Of a DNA stretch of 64,000 nucleotides, positions 23,906-33,510 are shown piece by piece. A program made the position numbers and the translations under genes. The first letter of the stretch is position 1, and the number at the start of each line of letters is the position of its first letter. This DNA comes from Desulfosporosinus cupriresistens (GTDB lineage: Bacteria; Bacillota; Desulfitobacteriia; Desulfitobacteriales; Desulfitobacteriaceae): contig NZ_MASS01000011.1 of assembly GCF_001707885.1 (NCBI RefSeq), forward strand, positions 36,684 through 100,683, read 5' to 3'. The notes beneath the pieces are model-generated. The model was not told the origin of the DNA. It saw only the letters and a program-made list of their open reading frames with translations, and did no database searches.

Positions 23906-25840
23906 ATGTTGATATATTCTGGAACAAAACAACAATTTGATCAGGATGTCTTAAATGATTCAATTGCCCATAAGATTGACTATCAATTTAGAATTCGTGG
24001 ATTATCTCATGAAAATGTGAGTGAATTTGTTTCGTGGGAGAATTCACTTAAAAAAATGCAAAGTGTTTTAGCTGATCCTGATTTTGGCAGCGATATTAAT
24101 ATCGCAGTCGAGTATCAGATTCCAATGACATCAAAGCGTGTAGACTTTTTGATTGCAGGTACAAATTATCAGGATGAAGAGAATGTTGTTATTGTTGAAC
24201 TGAAGCAGTGGGAAGAAGCTGGGAAGACCAGCAGAGATGGTATTGTTACAGCTTATACTGGTCGTATGGTTCGTGCTGTTACGCATCCTTCTTATCAGGC
24301 ATATTCTTATGCCAAAACAATAGAAAACTTTAACGCAACCGTACAAGATGAGAATATTTCTCTGTATCCATGTGCTTATTTGCATAACTATAAAAAGTCA
24401 AAACTTGATGAAATTGTAAGCCCCCTTTATCAGGAAGTAATTAATCTTGCACCGCTTTATATTAAGTCCGAAGAAGTTAAATTGCGTAATTTCATCAAAA
24501 AATATGTGACCAAATCTTCAAAAAGCAACCTTTTATTCAAGATTGAAAATGGGAAAATTCGTCCGTCAAAAGCTTTGCAGGATACTCTTGCAAGTATGCT
24601 CAATGGTAACGAAGAATTTGTCATGATTGATGAGCAGAAAGTTGTATTTGAAACTGTAAAACGACTCGTTGAAAAGGCTATGAAAAATAATGTAAAGTAT
24701 ACAGTTATTGTGGAGGGAGGTCCTGGTTCTGGCAAAAGTGTTGTCGCGATTCAGTTACTTACGGAATTTATTACAAAACGGCACTTAAATGTTAACTATA
24801 TAACAAAAAATGCTGCTCCACGTAATGTATATTTTGAGAAACTTAAGCAAGGTAACTTTAAACTTAACTATGTTAAGTTTTTATTTAAAGGTTCCGGATC
24901 GTATGTAGATAGTTCTAAAAATGAGTTTGATTGTCTTATTACCGATGAGGCACACCGTCTAAATGCCAAATCAGGCATGTTCAAAAACAAGGGTGAAAAC
25001 CAGATAAAAGAAATCATTAATGCGTCCCGCGTTAGTGTCTTTTTCATTGATGAGGATCAAGTCGTTACGGCAAGTGACATTGGCTCTATTTCAGAAATCA
25101 AGAAATGGGCTAAATATTGTGGAAGTACTCTATATTATAACGAGGAAACTAAACTTGCTTCGCAATTCAGATGCAATGGAAGTGACGGATATATTGCATT
25201 TATTAATGATTTGCTAGGCATAAAAAAAACCGCAAATTATGATGGATTTGATATAGACTATGACTTAATATTGTACGATAGCCCTGAGAAAATGCGTGAA
25301 GACTTACGTGAAAAGAACAATATAAATAATAAATCGCGTATGATCGCTGGTTATTGCTATGAATGGAGAACCAAAAATTCAAATGATCTTGCTGTTTATG
25401 ACATCGAATTAGATAATGGATTCAAAGCTCGTTGGAATTTCAGCAACACGATTACATGGGCAATAGATGAGGATTCCTTTGATTAAGTAGGCTGCATTCA
25501 CACATCACAAGGATTGGAATTTGATTATGTTGGCGTAATCATAGGCCGAGATTTACGATACGAAAATGGTAGAGTAATTACTGATTCAAAGGCAAGAGCA
25601 CGTAGTGATCAAAGTTTAAGAGGTATTGGAAAACGTAACGAACCAAATCTTGCTGATAGGATTATTCGTAACACCTACAAGACTCTTCTTACGCGTGGTC
25701 AAAAAGGATGCTATATCTATTGTGAAGATAAAGCACTATATGATTATCTGGCAGGCAGAATACCAAAAGTAATCACAGAAGGACGAGACCAGATCCTGCA
25801 GGGAGAAGCGGGCCTCCAGAAAGCCTGGACGACCATCTGA
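23906..25840 (+). pseudogene. DUF2075 (Schlafen-like) DNA/RNA helicase interrupted by one stop codon
   Basis: A continuous frame of ~644 codons with one in-frame TAA at 25484-25486. Upstream part: an endonuclease-like N-terminal region ('FLIAGTNYQDEENVVIVELK', with D and ExK), Walker A 'VEGGPGSGKS', Walker B 'CLITDEAHRL', 'SQFRCNGSDGY'. Right after the stop the frame resumes with 'VGCIHTSQGLEFDYVGVIIG', the conserved helicase motif, and ends at 25840. A CAA to TAA change would explain it. It is either a recent pseudogene, a sequencing error or a readthrough case. Confidence 0.85.
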
Positions 25841-25865
25841 GTATGAAGAAAAGTGAAGTTTACTA

Positions 25866-26252
25866 TTACGCCTTTTTGGTTAGAACCTTATCTAATATCG
25901 CATCAATATGCTCCTGGCTACCGGGCTTGCATATTACTTGTAGAGGCTGGACCTGCTTGAATTGCTCGTGATCATCTTCAGATGTCACAAATACTATACT
26001 GCATGCTGACATGGAATCGGATTGCCGTATTTGTTTGGCGGTTTCGAGACCAGTCAGCTTTTTCATGCTGTTATCAAGAAGCAGAAGGTCAAAAACCTTA
26101 TCATGCTTTTTAAGTTCTTCGAGAAGCTCTTCACCGCTGCCAAACTGGTAAATATCAAATAAAACCCCTTTTTCGTCTTCATATAAACGAATAAATGCCT
26201 CCAATAGCTGGCGACACAACGGCCTGTCATCGCAAATGCCGATAGTAAACAA
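25866..26252 (-). CDS. Stand-alone response-regulator receiver domain
   Basis: About 128 residues. Receiver residues are present: acidic pair 'ICDD', phospho-acceptor in 'FDLLLLDNSM', Ser/Thr in 'IVFVTSEDD' and Lys in 'VICKPG'. The style resembles AgrA/LytR-type receivers, but the LytTR DNA-binding domain is missing. Start TTG 26252 chosen since GGAGGAG lies just upstream; the frame extends to 26282. No histidine kinase is nearby, so its partner is unknown and it may be a truncated regulator. Confidence 0.7.
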   Translation of the reverse strand: MFTIGICDDRPLCRQLLEAFIRLYEDEKGVLFDIYQFGSGEELLEELKKHDKVFDLLLLDNSMKKLTGLETAKQIRQSDSMSACSIVFVTSEDDHEQFKQVQPLQVICKPGSQEHIDAILDKVLTKKA

Positions 26253-26401
26253 AACATCTCCTCCAAAGCCTGTTAGATACAACTAAAAAGGTATTGGCAC
26301 CATTATATATCCATAAAAATACAAATACAAGTGTATAAATACTCTTATACTTGGTTAATATTAATATTCATAATTGATAAAGTAAAATAGGGTGATAAGA
26401 T

Positions 26402-26731
26402 TTGGAGATTGATTACAAAGAATTAGGTGAACGGATTGCGAAAAGACGCAAGGTGTTGAACCTGACCCAGGATGACGTCGCAGGAGCCACGGGACTTAGC
26501 AACAACCACATTTCCAATATAGAAAACAATCATTCTATTCCCAGCATTGAAACATTGCTTAAAATATGTGAGGCCCTGGACATTACGCCGGATTACTTCC
26601 TGCTAGGTATTTTTAGAAACACGAATGACAGCCTGCTTTCTCGAATTAATCAAAAAATCAAGCTGTGTGATGAGAAAAAGCAGGAACTGGTTGATCATTT
26701 TATAACGTGGCTAGTTGATGAAAAACTTTAG
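26402..26731 (+). CDS. XRE-family transcriptional regulator
   Basis: 109 residues. Helix-turn-helix at ~8-62 (RRKVLNLTQDDVAGATGLSNNH, abbreviated, then 'IPSIETLLKICEALDITPDY'), and a short helical tail. Start TTG 26402 with GGTGAT upstream. It is divergent from the receiver gene; a strong terminator follows immediately. Probably autoregulatory. Confidence 0.85.
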   Translation: MEIDYKELGERIAKRRKVLNLTQDDVAGATGLSNNHISNIENNHSIPSIETLLKICEALDITPDYFLLGIFRNTNDSLLSRINQKIKLCDEKKQELVDHFITWLVDEKL

Positions 26732-26737
26732 ATTCAT

Positions 26738-26763
26738 AAAAAGTGCGGATTGCACTTTTTTTA
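26738..26763 (+). terminator. Rho-independent terminator of the XRE gene
   Basis: AAAAAGTGC / GCACTTTTT with a 5-base loop, followed by more T residues. Confidence 0.85.
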
Positions 26764-26799
26764 TTTATAGACTTTTGAAGAGGACAAAGAGGGAGAGAA

Positions 26800-26860
26800 C
26801 GATAATGTATGTTGACCTTAGTCAGGTCATTGGGTTGCGGGCAATTACGATGAGCGGGAA
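26800..26860 (+). repeat. Second, short copy of a DUF3427-helicase segment
   Basis: GTTGACCTTAGTCAGG at 26811 continues to GAATTACGATGA-like sequence and repeats 21849-21899 of the helicase remnant with a few differences (one base missing after CAGGT). About 50 bp are shared. It shows that a paralogous helicase copy once lay here. Confidence 0.75.
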
Positions 26861-26868
26861 AGAGTAAT

Positions 26869-27195
26869 GTGTCAAGAGAAAATGAACCTGAAAGAATACG
26901 TGCTGTACTGCACGATGTTGTTGAGGATTCGGATATTTCCTTCGATGATCTTCGTAAAGAGGGATTTTCAGAGGAAGTAATAATTGTTTTGGACTGACTA
27001 ACCAAGCGCAAAGGTGAAAGCTATGATGAGTTTATTGCTAGAATACTAGGAAATGAAACTGCCTGTCATGTTAAGCTTGCAGACTTATGTGACAATATGA
27101 ATCTGAGCAGGATTGAAAATACCACTCAGAAGGATGAAGCTAGAATGAAAAAATATAATGAAGCAGCTGAACGAATGATGGATTTTTGTCTTTGA
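26869..27195 (+). pseudogene. HD-domain (RelA/SpoT-like) protein remnant with an internal stop
   Basis: In one frame: 'RAVLHDVVEDSDISFDDL', then a TGA at 26995-26997, then 'LTKRKGESYDEFIARILG', 'ACHVKLADLCDNMNLSRI' to a stop at 27193. The HD pair (LHDVVED) and 'VKLADLxDNM' are typical of HD hydrolases related to (p)ppGpp hydrolases. The N-terminus is lost next to the helicase fragment. Confidence 0.65.
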
Positions 27196-27240
27196 GGCAG
27201 CAGTGCATTTATATCAAGATGCTTAAATCATGTAATCTCA

Positions 27241-27432
27241 TTACTTCATAATTGGAAATTTAAATCCGGTTAATTCCTCACTCAGAGACCATAAACGGAC
27301 AGCCTTCTCAGGATCAATAGCCCATGGCAATACTCCAAAAGGTGATGTGTTGTTGTCTGTGATAGCGAAGGCTATATTACAGTCCTCGCAATAAACACTC
27401 CCCATCCCATTCAATTCATCACTGACTGCAAC
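27241..27432 (-). pseudogene. Short-chain dehydrogenase C-terminal fragment
   Basis: Minus-strand frame: 'NGMGSVYCEDCNIAFAI', 'GVLPWAIDPEKAVRLW', 'SEELTGFKF' then stop. This is the usual end of SDR oxidoreductases of the retinol-dehydrogenase-like group (GVYCEDCDIA...WAIDPxxAxxLWxLSEELTG). Only ~63 residues remain; no start. Confidence 0.65.
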
Positions 27433-27883
27433 AAATTAACTACACGCTCCTAAGAGTAAGAAGATCACATCTAGCTTCGTGTATCTTCTCCTTGAAAACT
27501 AAGCTGAACTAGGTCGTAATAATAAAAGGCCTTATCGTTAATGTTCAGAGGATCGTGGCTGTAAAATTAAAAGTTAGATAGAATGCACTGCATATCTCGG
27601 CGCTTAGTTTGGCTTGCCATAAGCTAAGTAAGAAGTGGCGGCCACATGGCCGCCTTTATTATATGCTTATGCTTGGGGCGGGTCGTATAAGTTAAACGAG
27701 TTAATTCCAGCGGCCATCTAGTGTTATTGGTTATGCATTTCGTAAGAAATTGCATTAGCCGCAGGCAGGGTTTAGCGGAAAGAAGCAGAATTATTATGAG
27801 TTACTGAGCTTAAAATCCTGTAAAAGAAGATAATTTTCTGTATGGCTTGCTCAAAGAATGGAGAGAAATAGGAGGAAAGTTCA
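27433..27883. other. Non-coding stretch with copy B of the XRE-tail / hairpin / DUF2922 module
   Basis: Near 27518-27540 the XRE tail 'NNKRPYR' then stop is still readable. A GGCGGCC hairpin follows at 27637, and about 27664-27690 on the minus strand the DUF2922 ending 'LYDPPQA' is preserved. No intact gene. AGGAGG at about 27871 belongs to the exonuclease downstream. Confidence 0.55.
27637..27660 (+). terminator. GC-rich hairpin terminator, copy B
   Basis: GGCGGCC (27637-27643) / GGCCGCC (27648-27654) followed by TTTATT, same design as 14913 and 45001. Confidence 0.7.
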
Positions 27884-28495
27884 ATGAGAGCCGTGTGTAT
27901 AGACTTTGAAACTGCGAATGTATTCATTGGCAGCGCCTGCTCGGTGGGGATTGCAGTTCTTGAAGAAGGACAGATCGTCGATACTCACTATTGGCTTATA
28001 AAGCCACATCCTCGGTATAGTTACTTTGACCCTTTGAATGTCGCAATCCATGGAATTAAAGCGCAAGATGTCAAGGACGCTCCGGAATTCGATCTCATTT
28101 ATGGGCAGATTAGTCCTCTCTTTAAGAATGCCTATGTTATTGCGCACAACGCTTCCTTTGACATGTCGGTGTTGCGTCATGTTTTGGACTTATACGAAAT
28201 CCCATATCCTGAATTAGACTATTTATGTACTTATAAAACGGCCCTTAAAACGTGGAGTGGCTTAGATAACTATAAACTTGATACGGTTTGCAAATTTCTA
28301 AACCATGATTTTGTCCATCATAACGCTTTAGAAGATGCCATCGCCTGCGGCAACGTTCTATTATCAGCCTTATCTGCCAGGGGAGTGACCACCATAAAAG
28401 AGCTCGCTGCTCATGTGGGAATGAGGCTTGGTAAATTGTACACAGGAGGATATAACCCCTGCAGCATAGCGAAGCGAACATCTAAAAAGGTTTAG
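27884..28495 (+). CDS. DEDDh 3'-5' exonuclease
   Basis: 203 residues. ExoI 'AVCIDFETAN', ExoII 'YVIAHNASFDMSVLRH', ExoIII 'HHNALEDAIACGNV' give the four acids plus His of the DEDDh family. Resembles DNA polymerase III epsilon-like proteins of Firmicutes, with a short C-terminal tail. AGGAGG lies ahead of ATG 27884. It stands alone and is not a duplicate of the 13215 gene at sequence level. Confidence 0.88.
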   Translation: MRAVCIDFETANVFIGSACSVGIAVLEEGQIVDTHYWLIKPHPRYSYFDPLNVAIHGIKAQDVKDAPEFDLIYGQISPLFKNAYVIAHNASFDMSVLRHVLDLYEIPYPELDYLCTYKTALKTWSGLDNYKLDTVCKFLNHDFVHHNALEDAIACGNVLLSALSARGVTTIKELAAHVGMRLGKLYTGGYNPCSIAKRTSKKV

Positions 28496-28542
28496 AGTCT
28501 CCTTAGATATGTGATCAAGTTCTTGGACTTTGGAGGGAAAAA

Positions 28543-29637
28543 ATGCAAATCTGCTGTACAAAAAAACTGTATGATGAAATGAAGATAGTGCCTGGGAAAG
28601 GAACTGAGGAAAACGATTTATTTTGTTGGAGCGTTCATTTAATCACGGTGAAGCGCAGAAAGACACTTGTCGCAGTCAATGACAGCAATCGCTATGGATT
28701 TGTTCTGCATGGCTTGAAAGCGAAGGATTTCAAACACATCAATGATTTGCTTAGCCAAGGAATTAGAAAATGCTTGAGAGACGAGAAAATAAAGAGCGAA
28801 ATCATCGAAAGGTATTTGGAAGCAGCCGAAGAGTTGGTTTTCTCTAAGACCAGAGGTGCTAAATATGTTGCGCGTCTCAATAAAGCCTGTGAACAGGTAA
28901 ACATATTTGATGATTGCTTAGAAACAAAGGAACTTTATCAGACTAAGGTTGCCCAAAGGATGAATAATGACCTCATGAAAATCCCCCAGGAAACGGATTA
29001 TACATACCCCCATGTTCTTTTATCCAGGGATTTCAAGCTTTTTGCCGGGGAAGAAATCGTTCAGTGTGAGGCTGTCGATATCATGGTCAAGCTGAATTTA
29101 GATCGCCACACAGCCTGGAGACGAGTGATTATTCCTATAGATATTACGTTCAAACAGCTGCATATCATATTACAAGCAGTATTCGGTTGGAAAAGTTATC
29201 ATTTGTATGATTTTGATATTTTGGACGAGGCAAGTAAGTGCGTTTTAAAGGTGATCAGTGAATTTGAAGAAGTTTATGAACCAAGCCCGGACTGCCCAAT
29301 ACGTTTAGATTCAGAGGTTAACTTATCGGAATATGCCAATCCGCGTTATAAAATTACGTATTGCTATGATTACGGCGACAACTGGGAGCATGAAATTACC
29401 ATTCGAGGGATAAACGCTGAGTATAATAAAACCTATCCCGTTTGCTTAATGGGGGAAGGGAATGCACCTCCGGAAGATGTAGGGGGCATTCCCGGATACG
29501 TAGAATTTTTGAAGATCATGGCAGATCCGAACCATGATGATTATGAAACGATGCAGAAGTGGGCTCAGAGCCAATGGTATCGAAACTTTGATCTAGAATT
29601 AATTAATAAACGGTTGAAAACTATCTTGCGTGGATAG
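28543..29637 (+). CDS. pRiA4b ORF-3-like protein (IS1096 TnpR-type) with DUF6933-like N-terminus
   Basis: 364 residues. The C-terminal ~190 residues match the plasmid pRiA4b ORF-3 family: 'FKQLHIILQAVFGWKSYHLYDF' (abbreviated here), 'YCYDYGDNWEHEI' and 'GNAPPEDVGGIPGY'. The N-terminal ~150 residues (CTKKLYDEM...) look like the DUF6933 type often fused to it. Function unknown; originally seen as a passenger of mobile DNA. GGAGGG precedes ATG 28543. Confidence 0.8.
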   Translation: MQICCTKKLYDEMKIVPGKGTEENDLFCWSVHLITVKRRKTLVAVNDSNRYGFVLHGLKAKDFKHINDLLSQGIRKCLRDEKIKSEIIERYLEAAEELVFSKTRGAKYVARLNKACEQVNIFDDCLETKELYQTKVAQRMNNDLMKIPQETDYTYPHVLLSRDFKLFAGEEIVQCEAVDIMVKLNLDRHTAWRRVIIPIDITFKQLHIILQAVFGWKSYHLYDFDILDEASKCVLKVISEFEEVYEPSPDCPIRLDSEVNLSEYANPRYKITYCYDYGDNWEHEITIRGINAEYNKTYPVCLMGEGNAPPEDVGGIPGYVEFLKIMADPNHDDYETMQKWAQSQWYRNFDLELINKRLKTILRG

Positions 29638-29782
29638 TGATATTGGTCGATGGAATAATCTGTGATCCAGGGGAGTAATACTGGGGCCAATCTCATACGA
29701 AAGGCTCAGCAGAGCACAGATGAAGAGTTAATTGTTTTACGGGAATGCTTAGTGGACAAAGGCGTCTGAAAGGAGATGCTTC

Positions 29783-30652
29783 ATGAAATGTAAAAAGTGC
29801 AAATCAACAGAATCGACTGTTCATGTGGTAAATGTCGGTGATTTCTGTTTGGATTGTCATAACGATTATATGGCTGAGTTGCTTGGTATAAGCAAGATGA
29901 ATGACTTTCCCAGGATTATCTCAGGCTATGATGCCAAGGGGATTATCCATCGATTTGAGATTTCAACTATGATTATGCCAGGGTTTTCCGTATGGAAAGC
30001 TGAAGAAATAGAGGGTGGTTATCAGTTTGAGATACTCGTAAAGCCTGAAGAAAATCAGGCAGTGGCAATCGAACATTTGCATCAGAAGATATTGACGGGT
30101 CTTGGTTATAAAACACTTAAGCATTTGTCGGATAGGTATTTCATAGATAATGCAATTCAGATCGACAAGGAGCAGTATAGCCTTAATAGCGTTGGAACAT
30201 GCCGGATTCAACATGCTGAAGAAGAAAATCAAGTTTATCTGGTTATCGATGGGAGAAATGTTCCTATACATGACTTTGGACGGGCGCTCACAACGTTTGA
30301 GGGTTTTAATCTGGATTTTCAGATAAGAGATCTGTCCGAGGAAGTCCTTGGCAAAGATACGGTACTAAACAGGGTAAGTATCAATCCGGAAGTTATTATG
30401 GAGCATTTTGAAAGAACTTTGAGTTGGTTTTTAAAGGGCGATTTTTTAAGTTACAAACGTGCAAGTGCCTGTGAAGAGGCCTTGTTTGAAAGGATCGATG
30501 AACTGGAGCTGCTTTGCAAGTATGGTAATCAAGAAGTGGCTGTCGCGGTCGGAACAAGAATGAAAAAGCGACTTATAGACATTGAACATGATACAGATGA
30601 TTTTCCTGATTATCTTTTGACCATGATTGACCAAGCGCTTGGAACTACTTAA
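29783..30652 (+). CDS. Hypothetical protein with N-terminal zinc ribbon
   Basis: 289 residues, not firmly recognised. It opens with a zinc-ribbon pattern (CKKC at residues 3-6 and CLDC near 22-25). The rest is mixed alpha/beta, ending in a helical region rich in Glu/Asp (CEEALFERIDELELL). AAAGGAG precedes ATG 29783. Similar zinc-ribbon proteins of unknown function are common next to pRiA4b-type genes; a role in nucleic-acid binding is only a guess. Confidence 0.6.
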   Translation: MKCKKCKSTESTVHVVNVGDFCLDCHNDYMAELLGISKMNDFPRIISGYDAKGIIHRFEISTMIMPGFSVWKAEEIEGGYQFEILVKPEENQAVAIEHLHQKILTGLGYKTLKHLSDRYFIDNAIQIDKEQYSLNSVGTCRIQHAEEENQVYLVIDGRNVPIHDFGRALTTFEGFNLDFQIRDLSEEVLGKDTVLNRVSINPEVIMEHFERTLSWFLKGDFLSYKRASACEEALFERIDELELLCKYGNQEVAVAVGTRMKKRLIDIEHDTDDFPDYLLTMIDQALGTT

Positions 30653-30992
30653 TGCTATTGAGATGACTTGCATGCAAAGAAACGAGTGTTCAAAGTCTTG
30701 CAGATAAGGCGAATGTATATGTAGGTTCCCGGTCCATCGGAGACAATGATTTCTTTATCAACCCAAGAGTGGGAAAAGATTGAAGATTTTCAGGCTCACA
30801 TGAGTGCTGCAAAATCTGGGTTAAAAGAGGCTACTTCTATGTTGCGTGATACGCCAAGAACTAGCATTCTCAAACGTATCGGACGATCGGCCCAGTAATT
30901 CCTACACGGAAGTATTGCAAGTCTGTCAATATTCGATAGAATTATGATGACATTCAGAACTTGAAGAATAAGATTTGTGATCGGAGGCTCTT
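30653..30992. other. Intergenic stretch with one small possible ORF
   Basis: Apart from a 50-codon frame at 30746-30898 nothing convincing is seen. GGAGG near 30982 is the ribosome site of the AraC-family gene. Confidence 0.4.
30746..30898 (+). CDS. Small ORF of unknown function
   Basis: 50 codons (MISLSTQEWEKIEDFQAHMS...ILKRIG). The 'EDFQAHMSA' part faintly recalls the end of antibiotic-biosynthesis-monooxygenase domains, so it may be a degraded fragment of one. No clear ribosome site. Weakly supported. Confidence 0.25.
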   Translation: MISLSTQEWEKIEDFQAHMSAAKSGLKEATSMLRDTPRTSILKRIGRSAQ

Positions 30993-31955
30993 ATGTTTAA
31001 TCAAATTAATCATTTGAATAAAGAGCTTGCTGAGCTCGTTGATCGTCATACTGATAGGGATGGTCCTCAGTCTACTGAGATTCCATCCCTTAGCTTTTCT
31101 CGTTATTCTACTCCTCATCATTTTACAGGAACTGGGGCACCCTACAGAATTAACAAGCCCTCAATCTATATTGTTGTTCAAGGAATAAAAGATGTAATAT
31201 TTGGCGAAGAGCGATTCCGATATGGTCCGCCGAATTACCTTGTAGCATCTTTGGATTTACCGATAATTGCCGAAGTGCTTGAGGCATCGACTGAAGTCCC
31301 AAACTTGTCATGCAGAATCGAGTTTGCCCATAGTCAGATTTTGGAGCTATTAAGCGATGACGAGCTCAAGGTGAACTTCAAGGGAACATCAAAACGTGGT
31401 GTGAATGTTGCCGAATTAGATGTATCCATATTAGATGCTATCGTGAGACTAGTTCGTCTGCTGGACAAGCCGGCCGATATTCCTGTACTTGCTCCGCTAT
31501 TTACAAAAGAAATTTTATACAAAGTATTGCATGAGGAGCATGGCGACTCACTAAGACAAATAGTTACTGATGAGAGCCCAACTATTCATATTCAACATGC
31601 AATCCAACACATTGTGGATCATTTTCACGACCCCTTTCGCGTTGAAGATCTGGCGGATATTGCCAAGATGAGTGTTCCGTCATTTCATAGACATTTTAAA
31701 GAAATAACCGCTATGAGCCCGATTCAATTTCAAAAGCAACTGAGGCTTCAGGAAGCCCGGCGTCAATTAATATCTCAGTCGGTCGACGTCGCAGAGGTTG
31801 CGTTTCGGGTTGGTTATGAAAGTCCAACGCAATTCAATCGTGAATACTCCCGAATGTTCGGGGTTCCGCCCGGAAAAGATGTGAAACAGCTTAAAGGGCT
31901 TGCTGAGCAACGAGTTGACGCTGAAGAAGTCTCAGGAAAAACTAATCAAGAATAA
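30993..31955 (+). CDS. AraC-family transcriptional regulator
   Basis: 320 residues. N-terminal AraC-N type sensor half ('PYRINKPSIYIVVQG', 'PNYLVASLDLPI'), C-terminal double helix-turn-helix (~215-305) with 'FRVEDLADIAKMSVPSFHRH' and 'VAEVAFRVGYESPTQFNREY'. GGAGG precedes the ATG. A strong terminator follows. The next gene, an aldo/keto reductase in the same direction, is a common partner and likely target of this regulator group. Confidence 0.9.
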   Translation: MFNQINHLNKELAELVDRHTDRDGPQSTEIPSLSFSRYSTPHHFTGTGAPYRINKPSIYIVVQGIKDVIFGEERFRYGPPNYLVASLDLPIIAEVLEASTEVPNLSCRIEFAHSQILELLSDDELKVNFKGTSKRGVNVAELDVSILDAIVRLVRLLDKPADIPVLAPLFTKEILYKVLHEEHGDSLRQIVTDESPTIHIQHAIQHIVDHFHDPFRVEDLADIAKMSVPSFHRHFKEITAMSPIQFQKQLRLQEARRQLISQSVDVAEVAFRVGYESPTQFNREYSRMFGVPPGKDVKQLKGLAEQRVDAEEVSGKTNQE

Positions 31956-31998
31956 AGAGTGTAATTGGCACAAATAGCCTATTACGCTCTTTTTATTA
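31954..31998 (+). terminator. Rho-independent terminator of the AraC-family gene
   Basis: AAAGAGTGTAAT (31954-31965) pairs with ATTACGCTCTTT (31981-31992), then TTATT. The remaining ~320 bases up to 32323 hold no gene and should contain the reductase promoter. Confidence 0.8.
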
Positions 31999-32323
31999 TA
32001 ACAATTCTATTGCATTTTGGTATGCACAGTCATTATTGTTTATGTTCCGAATTACCATTCTTACCGCTGAAGTCAGGTTGTAATATGATAGGATTAGGCA
32101 AGTTCCTGATTGAATCGTGCTACCGATTGTCTGAGCATTTGAGGTAAAGTTAGTGTAGTTTCAATGAGATTTGCTAGTGCTTCAAACTAGACTTTATATC
32201 TTGATGCGAGGAACAGCAATCAAGGAAGTACATTTCTAACACTTTAAGGCTGGAAACCTGAGTGTTAAAAGCACTGGTATACAGAGGAGTTGAAACAATA
32301 CAACAAGTTTTCAGGAGGTATAT

Positions 32324-33379
32324 ATGCAATATATTAAGCTCGGACACTCTGGTCTTGAGGTTTCACCGATCTGCATTGGCTGTATGGGTTTTGGAGATCC
32401 CTCACTTGGACACCCTACCTGGGCACTCGGCGAGGAAGGTAGCCGACCCGTGGTCAGATATGCGCTTGAGGCCGGCATTAACTTCTTTGATACCGCCAAT
32501 CTATATTCGCAAGGGACAAGTGAGGAAAACATCGGGAAGCTGCTCAAGGAGTTCGCGAAACGTGAGAGCATCGTCATCGCCACAAAACTTGGTGCTCCCA
32601 TGCGTTCTGGCCCTAACGCGTTCGGTCTCTCGCGCAAGACGATCATGACCGAAGTTGATAACAGCCTAAGACGTCTTGGGACCGATTACATCGATCTTTA
32701 TCAGATTCATCGCGCTGACCCATTTACTCCGTGGGAAGAGACACTGGAAGCACTCCATGACATCGTCAAGATGGGCAAAGTGCGTTATTTGGGTGCCTCC
32801 ACAATGAGGACGTGGCAGTTTGCCAAAGCTCTTCATATCCAGAAAATGAACGGCTGGGCACGCTTTATATCGATGCAGCACAACTACAATTTGGTTGCTC
32901 GTGAGGAAGAGAACGAAATGGTTCCGCTCTGTGCTGACGAGGGTATTCAGACCATCATTTACAGCCCGCTTTTCCGTGGCCGTCTGGCTCGTGCGTGGGG
33001 TGAGACCACAGCCCGCTCGGAGTCCGAAGCAAGTGCCGATAAGTATTTTGAGGCAACTGCGGCAGCCGATCAGAAAATCGTTGAGGCGATTGGAAATGTC
33101 GCAGAGGAACGTGGGATAAGCCGAGCACAGATCTCGCTGGCCTGGTTGTATCGTAATCCAGTTGTTGCCGCACCTATCGTTGGGGCACTCAAAACTAGCC
33201 ATATCGACGATGCAATTGCAGCACTTTCGATCAAGCTGACGGATGAAGAAGCTGCGCGGTTGGAGGCACCATACACTCCTCGTGTTGACGTGAACGTTAA
33301 AAATTCTGATCCGAAAGCAATCGCTCAAATGGCGGCAACTGTTGGAATCAAAATTGCAATTCCAACTTCTTCTAAATGA
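32324..33379 (+). CDS. Aldo/keto reductase (YajO/IolS-like)
   Basis: 351 residues, full length. NADPH-dependent oxidoreductase fold with the catalytic set visible: Asp in 'GINFFDTANLYS', Tyr in the same loop, Lys in 'IVIATKLG' and His in 'IDLYQIHRADP'. Cofactor-binding end 'PIVGALKTSHIDDAIAAL'. Base composition is somewhat more GC-rich than the neighbours. Carbonyl substrate unknown. AGGAGG lies ahead of ATG 32324; probably controlled by the adjacent AraC regulator. Confidence 0.9.
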   Translation: MQYIKLGHSGLEVSPICIGCMGFGDPSLGHPTWALGEEGSRPVVRYALEAGINFFDTANLYSQGTSEENIGKLLKEFAKRESIVIATKLGAPMRSGPNAFGLSRKTIMTEVDNSLRRLGTDYIDLYQIHRADPFTPWEETLEALHDIVKMGKVRYLGASTMRTWQFAKALHIQKMNGWARFISMQHNYNLVAREEENEMVPLCADEGIQTIIYSPLFRGRLARAWGETTARSESEASADKYFEATAAADQKIVEAIGNVAEERGISRAQISLAWLYRNPVVAAPIVGALKTSHIDDAIAALSIKLTDEEAARLEAPYTPRVDVNVKNSDPKAIAQMAATVGIKIAIPTSSK

Positions 33380-33510
33380 TTTGAATAAATGGAGCTGTAC
33401 TACTAAAGTCTACTCGAAGTGCGGGTCCATCGAGCATTTTTGGTAAATCATCAAAAATTGGGCTAGGTATAATAACTTACCCCAGCTTATCCGTAACTAC
33501 GTTATCCCAA

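Noticed and set aside
32666..33328. 220-codon ORF antisense to the aldo/keto reductase
   Set aside because: Antisense of a conserved enzyme gene with higher GC; typical spurious ORF.
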